A stretch of DNA of 64,000 nucleotides from Bacillus pumilus (GCF_900186955.1 NZ_LT906438.1:1984001-2048000); one strand, 5' to 3'. Positions 36,961 to 48,178 are shown, numbered from the stretch's first letter. Notes: generated from the letters alone by a model not told the origin. Numbers and translations: made by a program.

Positions 36961-37445
36961 CTATGGTGTTACATTTTTTTCCACATGTCCTGTTGAGAAG
37001 TCGACATAGCTAAAGCTGTATTGATTGTTTTCATTTAAGTACGTCACTTCCCAAAGGAGTACGTCACCTTCTCTTGCTAATTGAACGTCCTTTAGCTTAG
37101 AGACTGTGTTCTCCTTTTGAACAGCTTGTACTGCTTGATTTGAGGTCATACCGTCTTTTGCTTTTTTTGCAATCACTTTTTCTTTTTTGCTGGCAGGTAC
37201 CCAAACATAGGTTGTTTCGTTTTGTTTGTTTTTCCCTTCAACAATAAATTGTTTTTCTTTTCCGACAAAGGTTTCTACTTGCTCCACTTGTACGATGTTT
37301 GCTTGTTTTTTTGCTCGTTCAATCGCCGCCTCATGACCTTGTTCCTTTTGCCCCATGGCAATCTGATAAATCCACGTAAAGCTGATGATGCCAATGAGCA
37401 AAACGAGAGCCACAACGGATGAAATGATCCAAACTATTTTTTCAT
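36961..37445 (-). pseudogene. ypmB: YpmB, frameshifted directly after the start codon
   Basis: The body (from about 37430 down) encodes a complete YpmB: a membrane helix, then EQVETFVGKEKQFIVEG and a PepSY-like C-terminus (LLWEVTYLNENNQYSFSYVDF). The expected ATG (37443-37445), eight bases after AGGGGA, is followed by six A and then TAG. One more A would read MKKIVWIISSVVALVLL straight into the body. The only in-frame start without the extra base is a GTG at 37413 inside the membrane helix and lacking a ribosome site. It is either a real frameshift, a slippage site or a sequencing error. YpmB is a conserved membrane-anchored protein of unknown role. Confidence 0.8.
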
Positions 37446-37457
37446 GTCAAGCTTCCC

Positions 37458-37628
37458 CTATGTGCGATATATTGTAAATATCGCTTGATTTTGATCTTCT
37501 TGATCTAATGCCAATCCAAACATGAGATCTTCTCTTTTAAGCGTTCTGTTCAATAAGTCAACAATTTTATACAGGTCCTCTGAATGCTTAATGTGAACAG
37601 TTGAAAGTACCTCTATTTTACTTTCCAC
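37458..37628 (-). CDS. ypmA: YpmA, conserved 56-residue protein
   Basis: 56 residues from a GTG start: MESKIEVLSTVHIKHSEDLY at the N-terminus and FTIYRT at the end, almost identical to what I recall of B. subtilis YpmA. GAGGAGG lies about eight bases upstream. It ends 12 bases before the ypmB ATG and follows dinG. Strong conservation suggests an important but unknown function. Confidence 0.92.
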   Translation of the reverse strand: MESKIEVLSTVHIKHSEDLYKIVDLLNRTLKREDLMFGLALDQEDQNQAIFTIYRT

Positions 37629-37760
37629 TTCTAATTCCTCCTCGGTACGTAAATATTGTTAGTCATACTTTTCGGCGCAGGAACCGATACTATTTTTACA
37701 ACGGAACACAAAAAGCCGTTACGATAAATTAACTCCAAACCCACACCAGCTAAAGGCCGC

Positions 37761-40553
37761 TTATGACAGCGGCTTTTCGTTGTTGAGTTTCTCTATATAC
37801 GCCTCAAGTGATTCTTTTGACATCTCGTGGACCGGCGCATGAGGGAGTGATTCTAAAAATAGTTTTCCATATGACGCGGTTTTCACACGGCGGTCTAAAA
37901 TGAGCAATGTCCCTATGTCTTTTTCAGAGCGCAGCAAGCGTCCTGCACCTTGTTTAAAGGTTAACACAGCTTCTGGGAGAGCAACGGCTTTAAACGGGTT
38001 CTTTCCCTGTTTTTTAGCGGCATCACATTTTGCTTCAATGAGCGGTGAATCAGGCGGCCGAAACGGGAGGCGTGCCATAATGACTGTTGTCAGCTCTGAT
38101 CCAGGAAAATCGACACCTTCCCAAAAACTACCCGTACCAAGTAAAATCGCATGTTTTGCTAATTTGAACATCTTCGTTAATTTAACAGGGCTACCGCCCG
38201 TCAGACCTTGAGCAAAAAGGGCGGCTTGCATCCCTTCTGTTTTCAGTTCATCATACACTGCTTTTAACATCTCATGTGAATTAAATAACACCAATATTTT
38301 CGCTTGATGCTGCTTTTCCATCATCTTAATGTACCGTACTGATTGCTTTACATAGTCGCGCTCATCACGGTTCGTAATCGGCGGCATATCAGCTGGTACG
38401 ATAACCTTGAGCTGTTTTTCAAGTTCAAACGGTGACTCAATCTGTACAAGATGCGGATAAAAATCCTGCAGACCAAATCGTTCTAAGCAATAATCAAAGC
38501 GACCATTGATTGTGAGTGTCCCTGATGTGAGGACAACACTTTTTTTGTTCATAAAAAATCGATCCGCTAAAAGCTCTCCAGTATCTAGCGGCTGTGCATG
38601 CATAAAGACAGCATTTTTGGCACCTTTTGCATCAATCTCAATCCAAACCGTTTCATCGTTTTTCGGTTCAAAAATGAATCGGTACAGCGTACTGCAAAAT
38701 GTGTGCATAAACGACATCACTTGATCGTATTCCTCTGCTTCAAACGCAAAGTGCTCTGTCAACTGATCACTTTTTTGAAGAAGCTCGCTTTTTTGCTGCT
38801 CATACAGCTTTTCACAAGCAATTAACAAAGAACAAAGCTTACTTGCCGTCTCTTTAATCCGTTTCCACTGCGCATGCTTCGAATGATGACGGACTCTATG
38901 AATGAGACGATTGATGTCTGCTTTTGGTTTTGTCCTTTTGACAAAAGAATGAACGGTACTAAAGAAGGCGTCACTTTCCATTTGAAGCTGATTGAGATAC
39001 TCATCCATTTCGATAAAGGTGTCCGTCTGTAAGCCGGCACCGTGAAATCTCTTTTTGAGCTTCTTTAACAGACCGCCCTGCATGGAGCCAAGCTGCGTTA
39101 ATTTCGCATGAAGCTGAATATACGACGCACTATCCCCTAGCGTTTCATTGGCTGTTTTCTCAAATTGGTGAGCCTCGTCAATCACATATACGTCAGCATG
39201 CTGAAAGATAGATGATGCTTCCGTTTGTGATAAGAGCAGGCGATGATTCGTTAAAATTAAATCAGCTGTTTTGGCCCTTCTTTTCGCACGCTCATAAAAG
39301 CAGTATTCCTTAAAGCGGCGCTTTTTCGATGTAAACGGCATGTGCACACACGAAATCCGGTCTTTTATATTGGCAGCTCCCGACGGTAAATTTAGTTCAG
39401 ATAAATCACCCGTTTCTGTCACAAGGAGCCACATTAATATTTGCGCCTTCGTTAAGACCACATCATAATTATCATCTTCCTCATGCAGCACATGCTCAAA
39501 CTTATCTAAGCAAATATAATGCGCCCGACCTTTGAATACACAGGCTGCTGGCTCAAATGGAAGCAATTGATTTAAAATCGGCACATCACGCTGAAGCATT
39601 TGCTGCTGCAAAAGAATGGAATATGTACTAATAATGACAGGTTTTCCTGATTTCTTTGCTTCTAATGCAGCTGGTATGAGGTATGCAAGCGTTTTTCCAA
39701 TACCTGGTGCCGCTTCAATTAAAGCATAAGCTCTTTCATGAAACACATCTCTCACTTTATTCATCATCTTGAGCTGGCCTTCTCTTACTTCATAGCCTTC
39801 CACTGTGTGGGGAAGCTTCTTTTTGATCTCCTCAAATAGCTGTTCATCGTCTTCCCCTACTGAATCTGTCGTATCCTTTTCAGAATTGGTGACATCTTTA
39901 ACAGCAAAAGAGCCGACTTCTACAAAAGATTCTTCGCGGCTAGCATCACTCGTTTCAAGCTGCTGGATTAAAAATCCAATATCACTTAAGAGATAAGAGG
40001 ATAATCTGCGCAGCTGCTTAAGCACATTTGGCGGTGTATGTGTTAATTGATGGAGTAAGGTTAAAAATAACATGGCAGTAACTTCCGCATCACTATCCGC
40101 CCTGTGCGGGTGGTCATGTGGAAGCATGAGCTCTTCACTTAATTCAGTGAGCTTATAGCCTTCAAGCTCTGGATAAAGAATTCTAGAAATTTCAACTGTA
40201 TCAATCGCTAGCACATCCAGCTCATTTTTCCCGCATGCTTTTAGTTCATCATTTAAAAAATTCAAGTCAAAATGAACATTGTGCGCAACAAAATAAGCGC
40301 CTTGAATGAGATCATACACCTCTTGGGCAATGTCCTCAAAAAACACTGCATCGTCTACCATATGCTGCTGAATGCCTGTCAGCTGTTCAATAAATCCAGG
40401 GATCGCTTTTCCCGGGTTCACATATTTTGAATACCGTTCGACAATTTGTCCATTTTCAATGACCACCGCAGCAATTTGAATGATTTTATCACCCTTTTTA
40501 GGTGAATTTCCGGTGGTTTCAATATCAACGACAACAAACCTTTGATCGGCCAT
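37761..40553 (-). CDS. dinG: DinG, exonuclease-helicase fusion
   Basis: 930 residues. Residues 1-170 are a DnaQ-like DEDDh exonuclease (VVDIETTGNSPKKGDKIIQI, VAHNVHFDLNFL, HRADSDAEVTAMLF). The helicase part has Walker A EAAPGIGKTLAYLI near 285, DEAH in VIDEAHQFE and motif VI TFKQGAGRLLRS. It lacks the clustered iron-sulphur cysteines seen in ypvA, as is usual for Gram-positive DinG. Acts on nucleic acid repair intermediates; precise substrate uncertain. Upstream of ypmA on the same strand. Confidence 0.93.
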   Translation of the reverse strand: MADQRFVVVDIETTGNSPKKGDKIIQIAAVVIENGQIVERYSKYVNPGKAIPGFIEQLTGIQQHMVDDAVFFEDIAQEVYDLIQGAYFVAHNVHFDLNFLNDELKACGKNELDVLAIDTVEISRILYPELEGYKLTELSEELMLPHDHPHRADSDAEVTAMLFLTLLHQLTHTPPNVLKQLRRLSSYLLSDIGFLIQQLETSDASREESFVEVGSFAVKDVTNSEKDTTDSVGEDDEQLFEEIKKKLPHTVEGYEVREGQLKMMNKVRDVFHERAYALIEAAPGIGKTLAYLIPAALEAKKSGKPVIISTYSILLQQQMLQRDVPILNQLLPFEPAACVFKGRAHYICLDKFEHVLHEEDDNYDVVLTKAQILMWLLVTETGDLSELNLPSGAANIKDRISCVHMPFTSKKRRFKEYCFYERAKRRAKTADLILTNHRLLLSQTEASSIFQHADVYVIDEAHQFEKTANETLGDSASYIQLHAKLTQLGSMQGGLLKKLKKRFHGAGLQTDTFIEMDEYLNQLQMESDAFFSTVHSFVKRTKPKADINRLIHRVRHHSKHAQWKRIKETASKLCSLLIACEKLYEQQKSELLQKSDQLTEHFAFEAEEYDQVMSFMHTFCSTLYRFIFEPKNDETVWIEIDAKGAKNAVFMHAQPLDTGELLADRFFMNKKSVVLTSGTLTINGRFDYCLERFGLQDFYPHLVQIESPFELEKQLKVIVPADMPPITNRDERDYVKQSVRYIKMMEKQHQAKILVLFNSHEMLKAVYDELKTEGMQAALFAQGLTGGSPVKLTKMFKLAKHAILLGTGSFWEGVDFPGSELTTVIMARLPFRPPDSPLIEAKCDAAKKQGKNPFKAVALPEAVLTFKQGAGRLLRSEKDIGTLLILDRRVKTASYGKLFLESLPHAPVHEMSKESLEAYIEKLNNEKPLS

Positions 40554-40605
40554 AAAATGGACACCTCAATTCCTCGTTCCACTCGAAGTGAAACACGCTC
40601 TGGGC

Positions 40606-40654
40606 AAAAATAGCTGAAACAGAACAGCTCCTTTTCTTAAACTGTTCTGTTTCA
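40606..40654 (-). terminator. Terminator of panBCD
   Basis: A perfect 13-base stem (TGAAACAGAACAG with its complement) with a 14-base loop, followed after a few bases by TATTTTTG on the minus strand. Confidence 0.85.
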
Positions 40655-40666
40655 TTGCAGCATGCG

Positions 40667-41050
40667 TTATAAAATCGTTCTCGCAGGCTCTTGCCCAATC
40701 ATTTGTTCAATTTGATTTTCTTTATTTAACACGACCACTTTTGGTGTATGTGTCTTTGCTTCTTCTTCTGAAAGCATCCCATAAGCGATAATGATCACTT
40801 CATCACCCGGCTGAACCAATCTTGCTGCTGCGCCATTTAGACAAATGACACCGCTCTTTCTTTCACCGGGAATAATATAAGTTTCAAGTCTCGCGCCATT
40901 ATGATTATTGACAATCTGTACTTTCTCATTTGCCATCATACCTGCCGCATCAAGTAAATCTTCGTCAATGGTGATGCTTCCTACATAATGTAAGTTTGCT
41001 TCTGTTACTGTCGCTTTATGAAGTTTAGAAGTCATAAAGGTTCTATACAT
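40667..41050 (-). CDS. panD: Aspartate 1-decarboxylase
   Basis: 127 residues. The self-cleavage site is Gly24-Ser25 in [13 protein letters not shown], which yields the pyruvoyl cofactor. It makes beta-alanine for pantothenate. [20 protein letters not shown] begins at the ATG at 41050, which overlaps the panC end by eight bases. Confidence 0.96.
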   Translation of the reverse strand: MYRTFMTSKLHKATVTEANLHYVGSITIDEDLLDAAGMMANEKVQIVNNHNGARLETYIIPGERKSGVICLNGAAARLVQPGDEVIIIAYGMLSEEEAKTHTPKVVVLNKENQIEQMIGQEPARTIL

Positions 41051-41909
41051 GCTTTTCACCGCTTTCAGGAACATGGAATATCACATTATCAATCAGTCTT
41101 GCCCGTGAGAATTTCACCGCAATCGCAATGATGACCTGACCTGCTAACTGCTGAAGCGGCTCAAGCTCTGGATAGGAGTAAATCTCAATATAATCAATTT
41201 CCCCGCTCGTTTGAAGAATTTCTTCTTCTACCAACTGATAAATGCGACTGACGTCACGTTCACCTTTTTCAACCGCTGACTGTCCTTTTTTCAATGCGCG
41301 GTACAAAGCAGGAGCTTCTTGTCTTTCTTTATCAGACAAGTACACATTTCTTGAACTTTTCGCTAAACCGTCTTCTTCCCTAACTGTCGGCACTGAGACA
41401 AGATGAAGATCAAAGAAGAAATCCTTGATCATCGCATCGATCACAGCGACTTGCTGCGCATCCTTTAGACCAAAGTATACATTTGTTGGTGCTACAAGAT
41501 GAAATAGCTTTGTCAGCACAGTCACAACGCCGCCGAAATGTCCTGGGCGTTTTTTCCCGCATAAGACATCAGTCCGCTTTTGAACCGTCATCGTGATCGA
41601 TGGTTCATTTGGATACATTTCTTTCACATCAGGTGTAAATAAAATATCTACCCCTGCTTCTTCTGCAAGGCGCTGATCTCTTTCCATATCCCTTGGATAG
41701 GATTCAAAGTCTTCGTTCGGTCCAAATTGCAAGGGATTGACAAAAATACTCATTACCACAATGTCATTTTGATCTCTTGCTTCTTTCGCAAGCGTCAGAT
41801 GTCCTTCATGAAGAAAGCCCATCGTTGGGACAAAGCCGATGGAATGCTGTTTTTCTTGATGCAGCTTGATCAATTCCTTCAACTCGTGAATATGGGTGAC
41901 AACGTTCAT
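41043..41909 (-). CDS. panC: Pantothenate synthetase
   Basis: 288 residues. ATP-binding [16 protein letters not shown] and the later SSRNVYLS are the two adenylation motifs; [17 protein letters not shown] binds substrate. It joins pantoate and beta-alanine. The ATG overlaps the panB stop (ATGA). Confidence 0.96.
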   Translation of the reverse strand: MNVVTHIHELKELIKLHQEKQHSIGFVPTMGFLHEGHLTLAKEARDQNDIVVMSIFVNPLQFGPNEDFESYPRDMERDQRLAEEAGVDILFTPDVKEMYPNEPSITMTVQKRTDVLCGKKRPGHFGGVVTVLTKLFHLVAPTNVYFGLKDAQQVAVIDAMIKDFFFDLHLVSVPTVREEDGLAKSSRNVYLSDKERQEAPALYRALKKGQSAVEKGERDVSRIYQLVEEEILQTSGEIDYIEIYSYPELEPLQQLAGQVIIAIAVKFSRARLIDNVIFHVPESGEKHV

Positions 41910-42745
41910 TTTTTGATCCCCCCATATAAACCATCAAGGACTTCTTCTTTGATATGAAATGTATGCTTGTCTTCTGGAAATGTGTGTGCTTTTACTTCTT
42001 TTGTATATTGAATAAGCGCTTCTTCTAATACAGTATCCATTTGCGCGTATTGTTTCACAAACTTAGGTGTCCTAGACACGCCGTATCCTACCACATCATG
42101 GTAAACGAGAACTTGTCCGTCTGCCTCAGCCCCTGCACCAATCCCGATCACAGGAATCTTCAGCATGTCGGTAATTCGTTTTGTCAGTTCACCAGGTACG
42201 CATTCAAGCACAAGTGCAATCGCACCAGCTTCCTCACATTTTAAGCTGTCTTCAATCAATTTCTGCGCACTTTCGTGGTCTTTTCCTTGCACTTTATACC
42301 CGCCAAGTACTCCAACTGACTGAGGTGTGAGGCCTAAATGACTGACGACAGGAATTCCGCCTCTTGTAAGGGCTTGAATGGATTCAAATACGCCATCTCC
42401 ACCTTCTAGCTTTAAGGCATCCGCACCGCTTTCTTGCATGATGCGTGCTGCGTTTTTCAATGTTTCTGCTAATGAATAATGGTAAGACATAAATGGCATA
42501 TCCGTCACAATAAATGTGTCTTTTGCGCCTCTTTTCACTGCTTTTGTATGATGAATCATGTCATCGATCGTGACTTGTACTGTCGAATCGAGTCCAAGTA
42601 CAACCATCCCAAGTGAATCACCGACTAAGATCATGTCGACTTCCGCTTTTTCTGCTTGCTTTGCAGATGGATAGTCGTATGCTGTCAGCATTACAATTGG
42701 TTCATTTTGTTCTTTCATTTTGAAAAAATCTAGCTTTGTCTTCAT
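41906..42745 (-). CDS. panB: Ketopantoate hydroxymethyltransferase
   Basis: 279 residues, TIM barrel. [37 protein letters not shown] and the [19 protein letters not shown] segment are family signatures. It is the first step of pantoate synthesis from 2-oxoisovalerate. GGAGGAACAA precedes the ATG; a leader of about 160 nt lies upstream. Confidence 0.96.
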   Translation of the reverse strand: MKTKLDFFKMKEQNEPIVMLTAYDYPSAKQAEKAEVDMILVGDSLGMVVLGLDSTVQVTIDDMIHHTKAVKRGAKDTFIVTDMPFMSYHYSLAETLKNAARIMQESGADALKLEGGDGVFESIQALTRGGIPVVSHLGLTPQSVGVLGGYKVQGKDHESAQKLIEDSLKCEEAGAIALVLECVPGELTKRITDMLKIPVIGIGAGAEADGQVLVYHDVVGYGVSRTPKFVKQYAQMDTVLEEALIQYTKEVKAHTFPEDKHTFHIKEEVLDGLYGGIKK

Positions 42746-42912
42746 TTGTTCCTCCTCATTCTGGAGAGGAGATGGCTTGCCTCACATCACATGTTTTGAT
42801 CTCTCATGCGCGGCGAATCATCCCTCTGTCCAAGTCCCTTAGGATCAAGGCAGAAATTTATCAAATTTTTGTTTCTAACAGGTACAGCTCTTTTCAGATA
42901 CTGCCCACACGA

Positions 42913-42941
42913 AGTATATCAAAAATGTGCCGGGTGTTCCA
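42913..42941 (-). promoter_or_regulatory. Possible promoter of panBCD
   Basis: TGGAAC (42936-42941), 17 bases, TATACT (42913-42918). The predicted leader (about 42906 to 42746) contains an AT-rich stem AGAAA...TTTCT but no recognised riboswitch. Confidence 0.5.
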
Positions 42942-42942
42942 C

Positions 42943-43926
42943 TTAAGTTGACTTGATCTCGATGTCTGCGGAGTAGATTTTTTGGATCCCTTCCTCCGTT
43001 TCAAGCAATAAAACACCTTCTTCATTGATTCCGAGCGCTTTTCCAGTGTATTGCCCATTGACGGTGCGGGCCACAATATGCTGCCCGATCGTCATCGCAA
43101 ACGATTCCCATAATTGTTTAATGGGCGCAAATCCTTGCTTCATATAATCAGCATACCTTTTTTCAAAGGTGGACATGATCTGTTGGATGAGCGCAGCACG
43201 GTCCACTTTTTCATTCAATTCCATTCGCAGGCTCGTGGCGACATCCTTTAGTTCATCCGGAAAGTCATCAGCCGTTTGGTTCACATTAATTCCCGGGCCA
43301 ATAATCACCGCATGAACCTGGTCCGCCTCTGCTTTTAATTCAGTCAGAATGCCAACGACTTTTTTCCCGTTTAACAAAATATCATTTGGCCATTTAATAG
43401 ATGGACTGAGTCCTGTTTGCTCTGCAATGGCTTCTGCGATGGCTACAGATGCTAAAAGCGTCATCTGCGGCGCTTTGTGCAGCGGAATTTCAGGTCTTAG
43501 AATGAGACTCATCCAGATGCCTGTCCCATTTGGTGAATGCCACATTCTTTGAAGGCGGCCTTTCCCGTTTGTCTGATGATCACTGACAACGAGCGTGCCG
43601 TGGGGCGCACCTTCATTTACAAGATCATGGGCAATCAGCTGGGTGGAGGCGACTTCTTTCTGAAAATAAATGTGCCTGCCAAAGCTCTCTGTGTCGAGAC
43701 CAAACAGAATTTCGTCCTCACTAATTTTGTCCGGTTTACGTAGCAGGCGATATCCCTTTCTTCTGACGGCTTCTACCTCATACCCCTCTTTTCTGAGGTC
43801 CTCTATATGCTTCCAGACAGCCGTTCGAGAACAGCCAAGCTCATCACATATTTGCTGACTTGAGACAAAATCCTGGCTAGATGCTGTAAATAGTTCGATT
43901 AATCGTTTTCTAATTGCTGATCGCAT
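42943..43926 (-). CDS. birA: BirA, biotin protein ligase and biotin operon repressor
   Basis: 327 residues. An N-terminal winged helix (SSQQICDELGCSRTAVWKHIEDL) binds DNA; the ligase domain has TNGKGRLQRMW (biotinyl-AMP loop, here GKGR rather than GRGR) and SIKWPNDILLNGKKV. It adds biotin to carboxylases and represses biotin genes. The ATG at 43926 follows GGAGTGG by eight bases and overlaps the cca end by 28 bases. Confidence 0.94.
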   Translation of the reverse strand: MRSAIRKRLIELFTASSQDFVSSQQICDELGCSRTAVWKHIEDLRKEGYEVEAVRRKGYRLLRKPDKISEDEILFGLDTESFGRHIYFQKEVASTQLIAHDLVNEGAPHGTLVVSDHQTNGKGRLQRMWHSPNGTGIWMSLILRPEIPLHKAPQMTLLASVAIAEAIAEQTGLSPSIKWPNDILLNGKKVVGILTELKAEADQVHAVIIGPGINVNQTADDFPDELKDVATSLRMELNEKVDRAALIQQIMSTFEKRYADYMKQGFAPIKQLWESFAMTIGQHIVARTVNGQYTGKALGINEEGVLLLETEEGIQKIYSADIEIKST

Positions 43927-45101
43927 GCTGTAAGCCACTCCTCTATGGCTTCTTTTCGGTTTTCTAAATGATTGTGCAGAACGGCCTTTTTCACCAAATC
44001 AAGCTCTTCTGCGATCCATTTTCCTGATGTCTTTTGCCGAAAGGCCATTAAATCTTTTCCTGAAACAGCGAGGTCTTGAAGCGTTTTAATCGGCAGTGCA
44101 TCATAAGAACGCTTCGCTGCCTCCAGCTCGTCAAAGAAAATGCGGCGCTCGTGTTTTAGCTGTGAGATCTTCAAGCTAGATAAGAGCACGTGTTCACCAG
44201 CCTCAAACATCTTCTCCGCATCCCAGTCACAATCGACGTATTGACTAATAGCCACAGCGTCTTTCAAAAGCTTTGTTGACAGCTTCCATTCTTTTAAGAA
44301 GAGCACAGCCTCCGCTTCATCTAAGCCAAGCAAATGGATAACAGCCCCCCATACCTCTTCCAGTCCATCCAGTAAGTAATACGGAAATGACTGAAAGGAT
44401 TCTTGCAGACGATCCTTTTTGAGACCCGGCAATTCTTCATACAATTTGGTAGAAATGAGCACCTTGATCGCCCGCTCACAATAACGACCTTTTAAAAGCT
44501 TTTCCATTTCAATCTTTTTGCGTTCAACGGATATGTTGGCAAGGAGGCGCTTATCTTTTTCCATCGCTTCAGCCGTCTCAGGAGCGAGCTCAAAGCCAAG
44601 CTGGCTTAAAAAACGGACCGCTCTCATCATACGAAGCGCATCTTCCTGAAAGCGGCACGCAGGATCTCCTACGGTTTGAATTCGTTTCCGCTCAATATCC
44701 TTTTTTCCCTCTACATGGTCAATAATCTCCCCATCTATATCCATGGCCATCGCATTGATTGTTAAATCTCTTCTTAAAAGATCTTCCTTCAAGGATGTGA
44801 TAAACGCCACTTCTTTCGGTCTGCGAAAATCTTCATATTCTGATTCAGTTCGAAACGTCGTCACCTCATAGCTGACCCCATCATGTAACACAATGACAGT
44901 GCCATGCTCCTTGCCAACATCAACTGTTTTTTCAAATAAAGACTCGACCGTATCAGGCGTTGCATCGGTTGCTATATCAATATCACCGATTTCCCTGCCT
45001 AACAGGACATCTCTCACTGCTCCGCCGACAAAGTAAGCCTGATGCCCATGTTCGTGCAGTGTATGTAAAATAGGGATCGCATGTGTGAATGGTTCATTCA
45101 T
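43899..45101 (-). CDS. cca: CCA-adding tRNA nucleotidyltransferase
   Basis: 400 residues, class [22 protein letters not shown] holds the metal-binding D-x-D, followed by [13 protein letters not shown] and [14 protein letters not shown]. It rebuilds the CCA end of tRNA. The fifth in-frame ATG (45101) is chosen because AAGGTGAT stands nine bases upstream; it overlaps the bshA stop. Confidence 0.94.
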   Translation of the reverse strand: MNEPFTHAIPILHTLHEHGHQAYFVGGAVRDVLLGREIGDIDIATDATPDTVESLFEKTVDVGKEHGTVIVLHDGVSYEVTTFRTESEYEDFRRPKEVAFITSLKEDLLRRDLTINAMAMDIDGEIIDHVEGKKDIERKRIQTVGDPACRFQEDALRMMRAVRFLSQLGFELAPETAEAMEKDKRLLANISVERKKIEMEKLLKGRYCERAIKVLISTKLYEELPGLKKDRLQESFQSFPYYLLDGLEEVWGAVIHLLGLDEAEAVLFLKEWKLSTKLLKDAVAISQYVDCDWDAEKMFEAGEHVLLSSLKISQLKHERRIFFDELEAAKRSYDALPIKTLQDLAVSGKDLMAFRQKTSGKWIAEELDLVKKAVLHNHLENRKEAIEEWLTACDQQLEND

Positions 45102-46239
45102 CTTCATCATCACCTTCGATCAATTCTAGGTAAAGCTCTTCATATTCACTCACTATTTTTTCAGAAGAGAAATGGGCTTGAACGCTAGACTGGGCCGCCG
45201 CTGACACTTGCTCATGAAGCGCTTTGTTTTTGAGTATTGAGACTGCGTGTTTAGCTGCCGCTTCTATATCGCCGAGCGGGACAAGGAAACCTGTCTCTCC
45301 ATGTCCAATGACCTCTGGTATTCCGCCAACATCTGTTGCAATACAAGGGACACCGCAGGCCATTGCTTCAAGAAGTACAAGCCCAAAGCTCTCCTTCTCA
45401 GAAAGCAGCAGCTTCAAATCACTAATTGAATAAAGCTCCTCTACCTTCTCTTGCTTTCCTAAAAACAACACACGATCAGTTAGTTCCAGCTTTTTCACAA
45501 GATCGCATACAACCGACTTTTCAGGACCATCACCAATCAGCAGCAGCTTTGCATGCACCTGGTCAGAAATCTTTTTAAAGACATGAATCACGTCATGCAC
45601 GCGCTTTACCTTTCGGAAGTTCGATACATGGATGATGACCTTTTCGTCCTGCATGAGACCATAATGTTTCTTCAGCACTTCATGATCTTCACGCAAATAC
45701 ACACGCTCATCGACGAAATTATGGATCGTATCAATTTTTTTATCCGGTTTAATCAGATCATACGTCTGTGCAGCTAATGAATGCGACACAGCTGTTACCC
45801 GGTCTGATGATTCGATGGCAAACCGAATCACTTCCTTTAAAGATGGATCATAGCCTAAAACCGTAATATCCGTCCCGTGAAGCGTGGTAACGACTTTCAC
45901 TGTGTGTCCCGTCATTTGCTTCGCTAAGTACGCACAGACGGCGTGAGGCACCGCATAATGTGCGTGAATAATATCAAGCTTCTCTCGTCTTGCGACTTCT
46001 GCCAATTTACTTGCTAATGCAAGGTCATAAGGCGGATATTGGAAAACAGCGTATTGATTGACATCCACCTCATGAAAATAAATATTCGGATACACTTTAT
46101 TGAGCCTAAACGGAATACTTGAGGTAATGAAATGAACATCGTGCCCTTTTTCAGCTAAACGTTTTCCAAGTTCCGTCGCAATAATGCCCGATCCGCCGAC
46201 ACTTGGATAACAAGTGATTCCGACCTTCAGTTTTTTCAT
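45094..46239 (-). CDS. bshA: BshA, bacillithiol glycosyltransferase
   Basis: 381 residues, GT-B fold, GT4 family: [20 protein letters not shown] at the N-terminus, [16 protein letters not shown], and the donor-binding [22 protein letters not shown]. It makes GlcNAc-malate, the first bacillithiol intermediate. The ATG overlaps the bshB1 stop (ATGA). Confidence 0.95.
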   Translation of the reverse strand: MKKLKVGITCYPSVGGSGIIATELGKRLAEKGHDVHFITSSIPFRLNKVYPNIYFHEVDVNQYAVFQYPPYDLALASKLAEVARREKLDIIHAHYAVPHAVCAYLAKQMTGHTVKVVTTLHGTDITVLGYDPSLKEVIRFAIESSDRVTAVSHSLAAQTYDLIKPDKKIDTIHNFVDERVYLREDHEVLKKHYGLMQDEKVIIHVSNFRKVKRVHDVIHVFKKISDQVHAKLLLIGDGPEKSVVCDLVKKLELTDRVLFLGKQEKVEELYSISDLKLLLSEKESFGLVLLEAMACGVPCIATDVGGIPEVIGHGETGFLVPLGDIEAAAKHAVSILKNKALHEQVSAAAQSSVQAHFSSEKIVSEYEELYLELIEGDDEDE

Positions 46240-46946
46240 AATTCCCCCCCAATTAAGTCGTCATCGATCAAAAGTGGTTTCTTTGTGATAAACCCTTCTG
46301 CATAAGCTTTATTGACTTCTCTTCCATACATAGACTCTCTCATTTTCACAAAATCAATATACCCGTTCACAAGAGGTGTCTCAACTGAATGCGCCGATTT
46401 CACAAATTGGCTTTGATACGCATGCAAGCTATCAATCTTTTGGTGCATTTCCTCAGAAATATCAATCACAAAATCTGGACGATGATGGCCGTTAATCATG
46501 TAATAATACATCTGACTTATTTTATGCGCTGGCTGCTTGTATGAATCTTCAAATTTATGTATACCTGCCGAAAAAGCAGCCTCTTCTACAAGTGAACCCG
46601 CATGACCATGATCTGGATGCCGATCTTGGTGATGCGGAGCAAAAATTAGCTTCGGTTTGTATGTACGAATCACGCCCGCAATGTCCTTCATTGCTTCGTC
46701 ATTTAAATAAAGACCTCTGTCTGGCAGCGTGAGCTGGATTCGCGTTGACACGCCTAAAATGGCGGCAGCCGCTTTCGCTTCCTCTTTACGGCTCACTACT
46801 GTTCCATTCGAGGATAATTCAGCCTGGGTCAAGTCGCAAATTCCGACACGCGCCCCTTTTTTTACGTATTTTGCAATCGTTCCGCCCATACCGATCTCTA
46901 CATCATCGCTATGGGCTCCGAATGCAAGGATATCAAGTCGTTTCAT
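46236..46946 (-). CDS. bshB1: BshB1, GlcNAc-malate deacetylase
   Basis: 236 residues, LmbE/PIG-L family. [18 protein letters not shown] has the zinc H-x-x-D-D motif and [15 protein letters not shown] the downstream histidines. It deacetylates GlcNAc-malate for bacillithiol synthesis. GGAGGAACAA precedes the ATG; it overlaps mgsA by 14 bases. Confidence 0.95.
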   Translation of the reverse strand: MKRLDILAFGAHSDDVEIGMGGTIAKYVKKGARVGICDLTQAELSSNGTVVSRKEEAKAAAAILGVSTRIQLTLPDRGLYLNDEAMKDIAGVIRTYKPKLIFAPHHQDRHPDHGHAGSLVEEAAFSAGIHKFEDSYKQPAHKISQMYYYMINGHHRPDFVIDISEEMHQKIDSLHAYQSQFVKSAHSVETPLVNGYIDFVKMRESMYGREVNKAYAEGFITKKPLLIDDDLIGGEL

Positions 46947-47352
46947 TTGTTCCTCCGTTTTTTGCTACATCTCGAAAATCAAACGTACCTTTATTTAAAT
47001 TCCTGACTAAAATCTCTGCGGTCCCCATATTGGTGGCAAGTGGAATGGTATACACATCGCATAGCCGAATAAGTGCAGATACATCCGGTTCATGCGGCTG
47101 CGCGGTAAGCGGATCTCTAAAAAAGAGCACAAGATCCATTGCATTATCAGCAATTAAAGCACCAATTTGCTGATCTCCTCCAAGTGGTCCTGACTGGAAA
47201 CGATGAATGGGAAGCCCCGTCGCTTCTTTCACTCTCAAACCTGTTGTCCCTGTTGCGTAAAGTGTATGATTTGCCAATATATCATGGTACGCAATGGCAA
47301 ATTGGATCATGTCACTTTTTTTCTTATCGTGAGCGATTAAAGCAATGTTCAT
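46933..47352 (-). CDS. mgsA: Methylglyoxal synthase
   Basis: 139 residues. Catalytic Asp60 in [12 protein letters not shown] and phosphate-binding ATGTTGLRV are present. It converts dihydroxyacetone phosphate to methylglyoxal. Adjacent bshB1-bshA make bacillithiol, the thiol used to detoxify methylglyoxal, so the operon couples producer and protector. Confidence 0.95.
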   Translation of the reverse strand: MNIALIAHDKKKSDMIQFAIAYHDILANHTLYATGTTGLRVKEATGLPIHRFQSGPLGGDQQIGALIADNAMDLVLFFRDPLTAQPHEPDVSALIRLCDVYTIPLATNMGTAEILVRNLNKGTFDFRDVAKNGGTNETT

Positions 47353-47369
47353 CAGGAATCCACTCCTTA

Positions 47370-48173
47370 TTAGTCGATGATATTTTCTAAACCATAGACG
47401 AGCTGATCAATGTGCATAACCTGTTCAACTGAAAGCTTTACACCTGACATAAATGAGGCACGATTATAAGAATCATGACGAATGGTGAGCGTCTGTCCGT
47501 CCATTCCAAACAGTACTTCTTGATGTGCGATCATACCCGGAAGTCTTACGCTGTGCAGACGGATACCGTCATAATCTGCGCCTCGTGCACCTTCGATTAA
47601 TTCTTTTTCTTTTGGATGTCCTTGCTTTTTGCTTTCTCTGACTTCTGCAATCATTTCAGCTGTTTTAAGCCCAGTACCGCTCGGAGCATCTAGTTTTTTA
47701 TCATGATGAAGCTCAATGATTTCAACGTCAGGAAAGTAATTCGCTGCCATTTTGGCAAACTTCATCATTAAGACCGCACCGACAGCAAAGTTTGGCGCAA
47801 TAATACAGCCTATGCCCTTTTCTTCTGTTAATTGCTGTAGCTCTTTCAGGTCAGCTTCAGAAAAACCAGTGGTTCCGACAACTGGGCGCACGCCATGTTC
47901 AAGCGCCTTTTTTGTATGTACTTTCCCGATTTCTGGTGTCGTCAAATCAATTAATACATCAGGTGCTGTCTCTGAAAGACACACATCAATATCTGTATAA
48001 ATCGGCGCCTCAGATGTCGTATGAATCACATCAGATAATTTTTTTCCTTCGTGCGCGTGATCAAGGGCTGCCACAAGCTCAAAATGGCTCGTTTCTTCTG
48101 CCAGCTTCACAGCTTCTATCCCCATTCTTCCTCTTGCTCCAGCGATTACTACTTTGATGGTTTGGTTCGTCAT
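47370..48173 (-). CDS. dapB: 4-hydroxy-tetrahydrodipicolinate reductase
   Basis: 267 residues. NAD(P)-binding [15 protein letters not shown], then [19 protein letters not shown] with the catalytic His and Lys. It serves diaminopimelate, lysine and dipicolinate synthesis. It is second in the operon, five bases after ypjD. Confidence 0.96.
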   Translation of the reverse strand: MTNQTIKVVIAGARGRMGIEAVKLAEETSHFELVAALDHAHEGKKLSDVIHTTSEAPIYTDIDVCLSETAPDVLIDLTTPEIGKVHTKKALEHGVRPVVGTTGFSEADLKELQQLTEEKGIGCIIAPNFAVGAVLMMKFAKMAANYFPDVEIIELHHDKKLDAPSGTGLKTAEMIAEVRESKKQGHPKEKELIEGARGADYDGIRLHSVRLPGMIAHQEVLFGMDGQTLTIRHDSYNRASFMSGVKLSVEQVMHIDQLVYGLENIID

Positions 48174-48178
48174 CGTCT

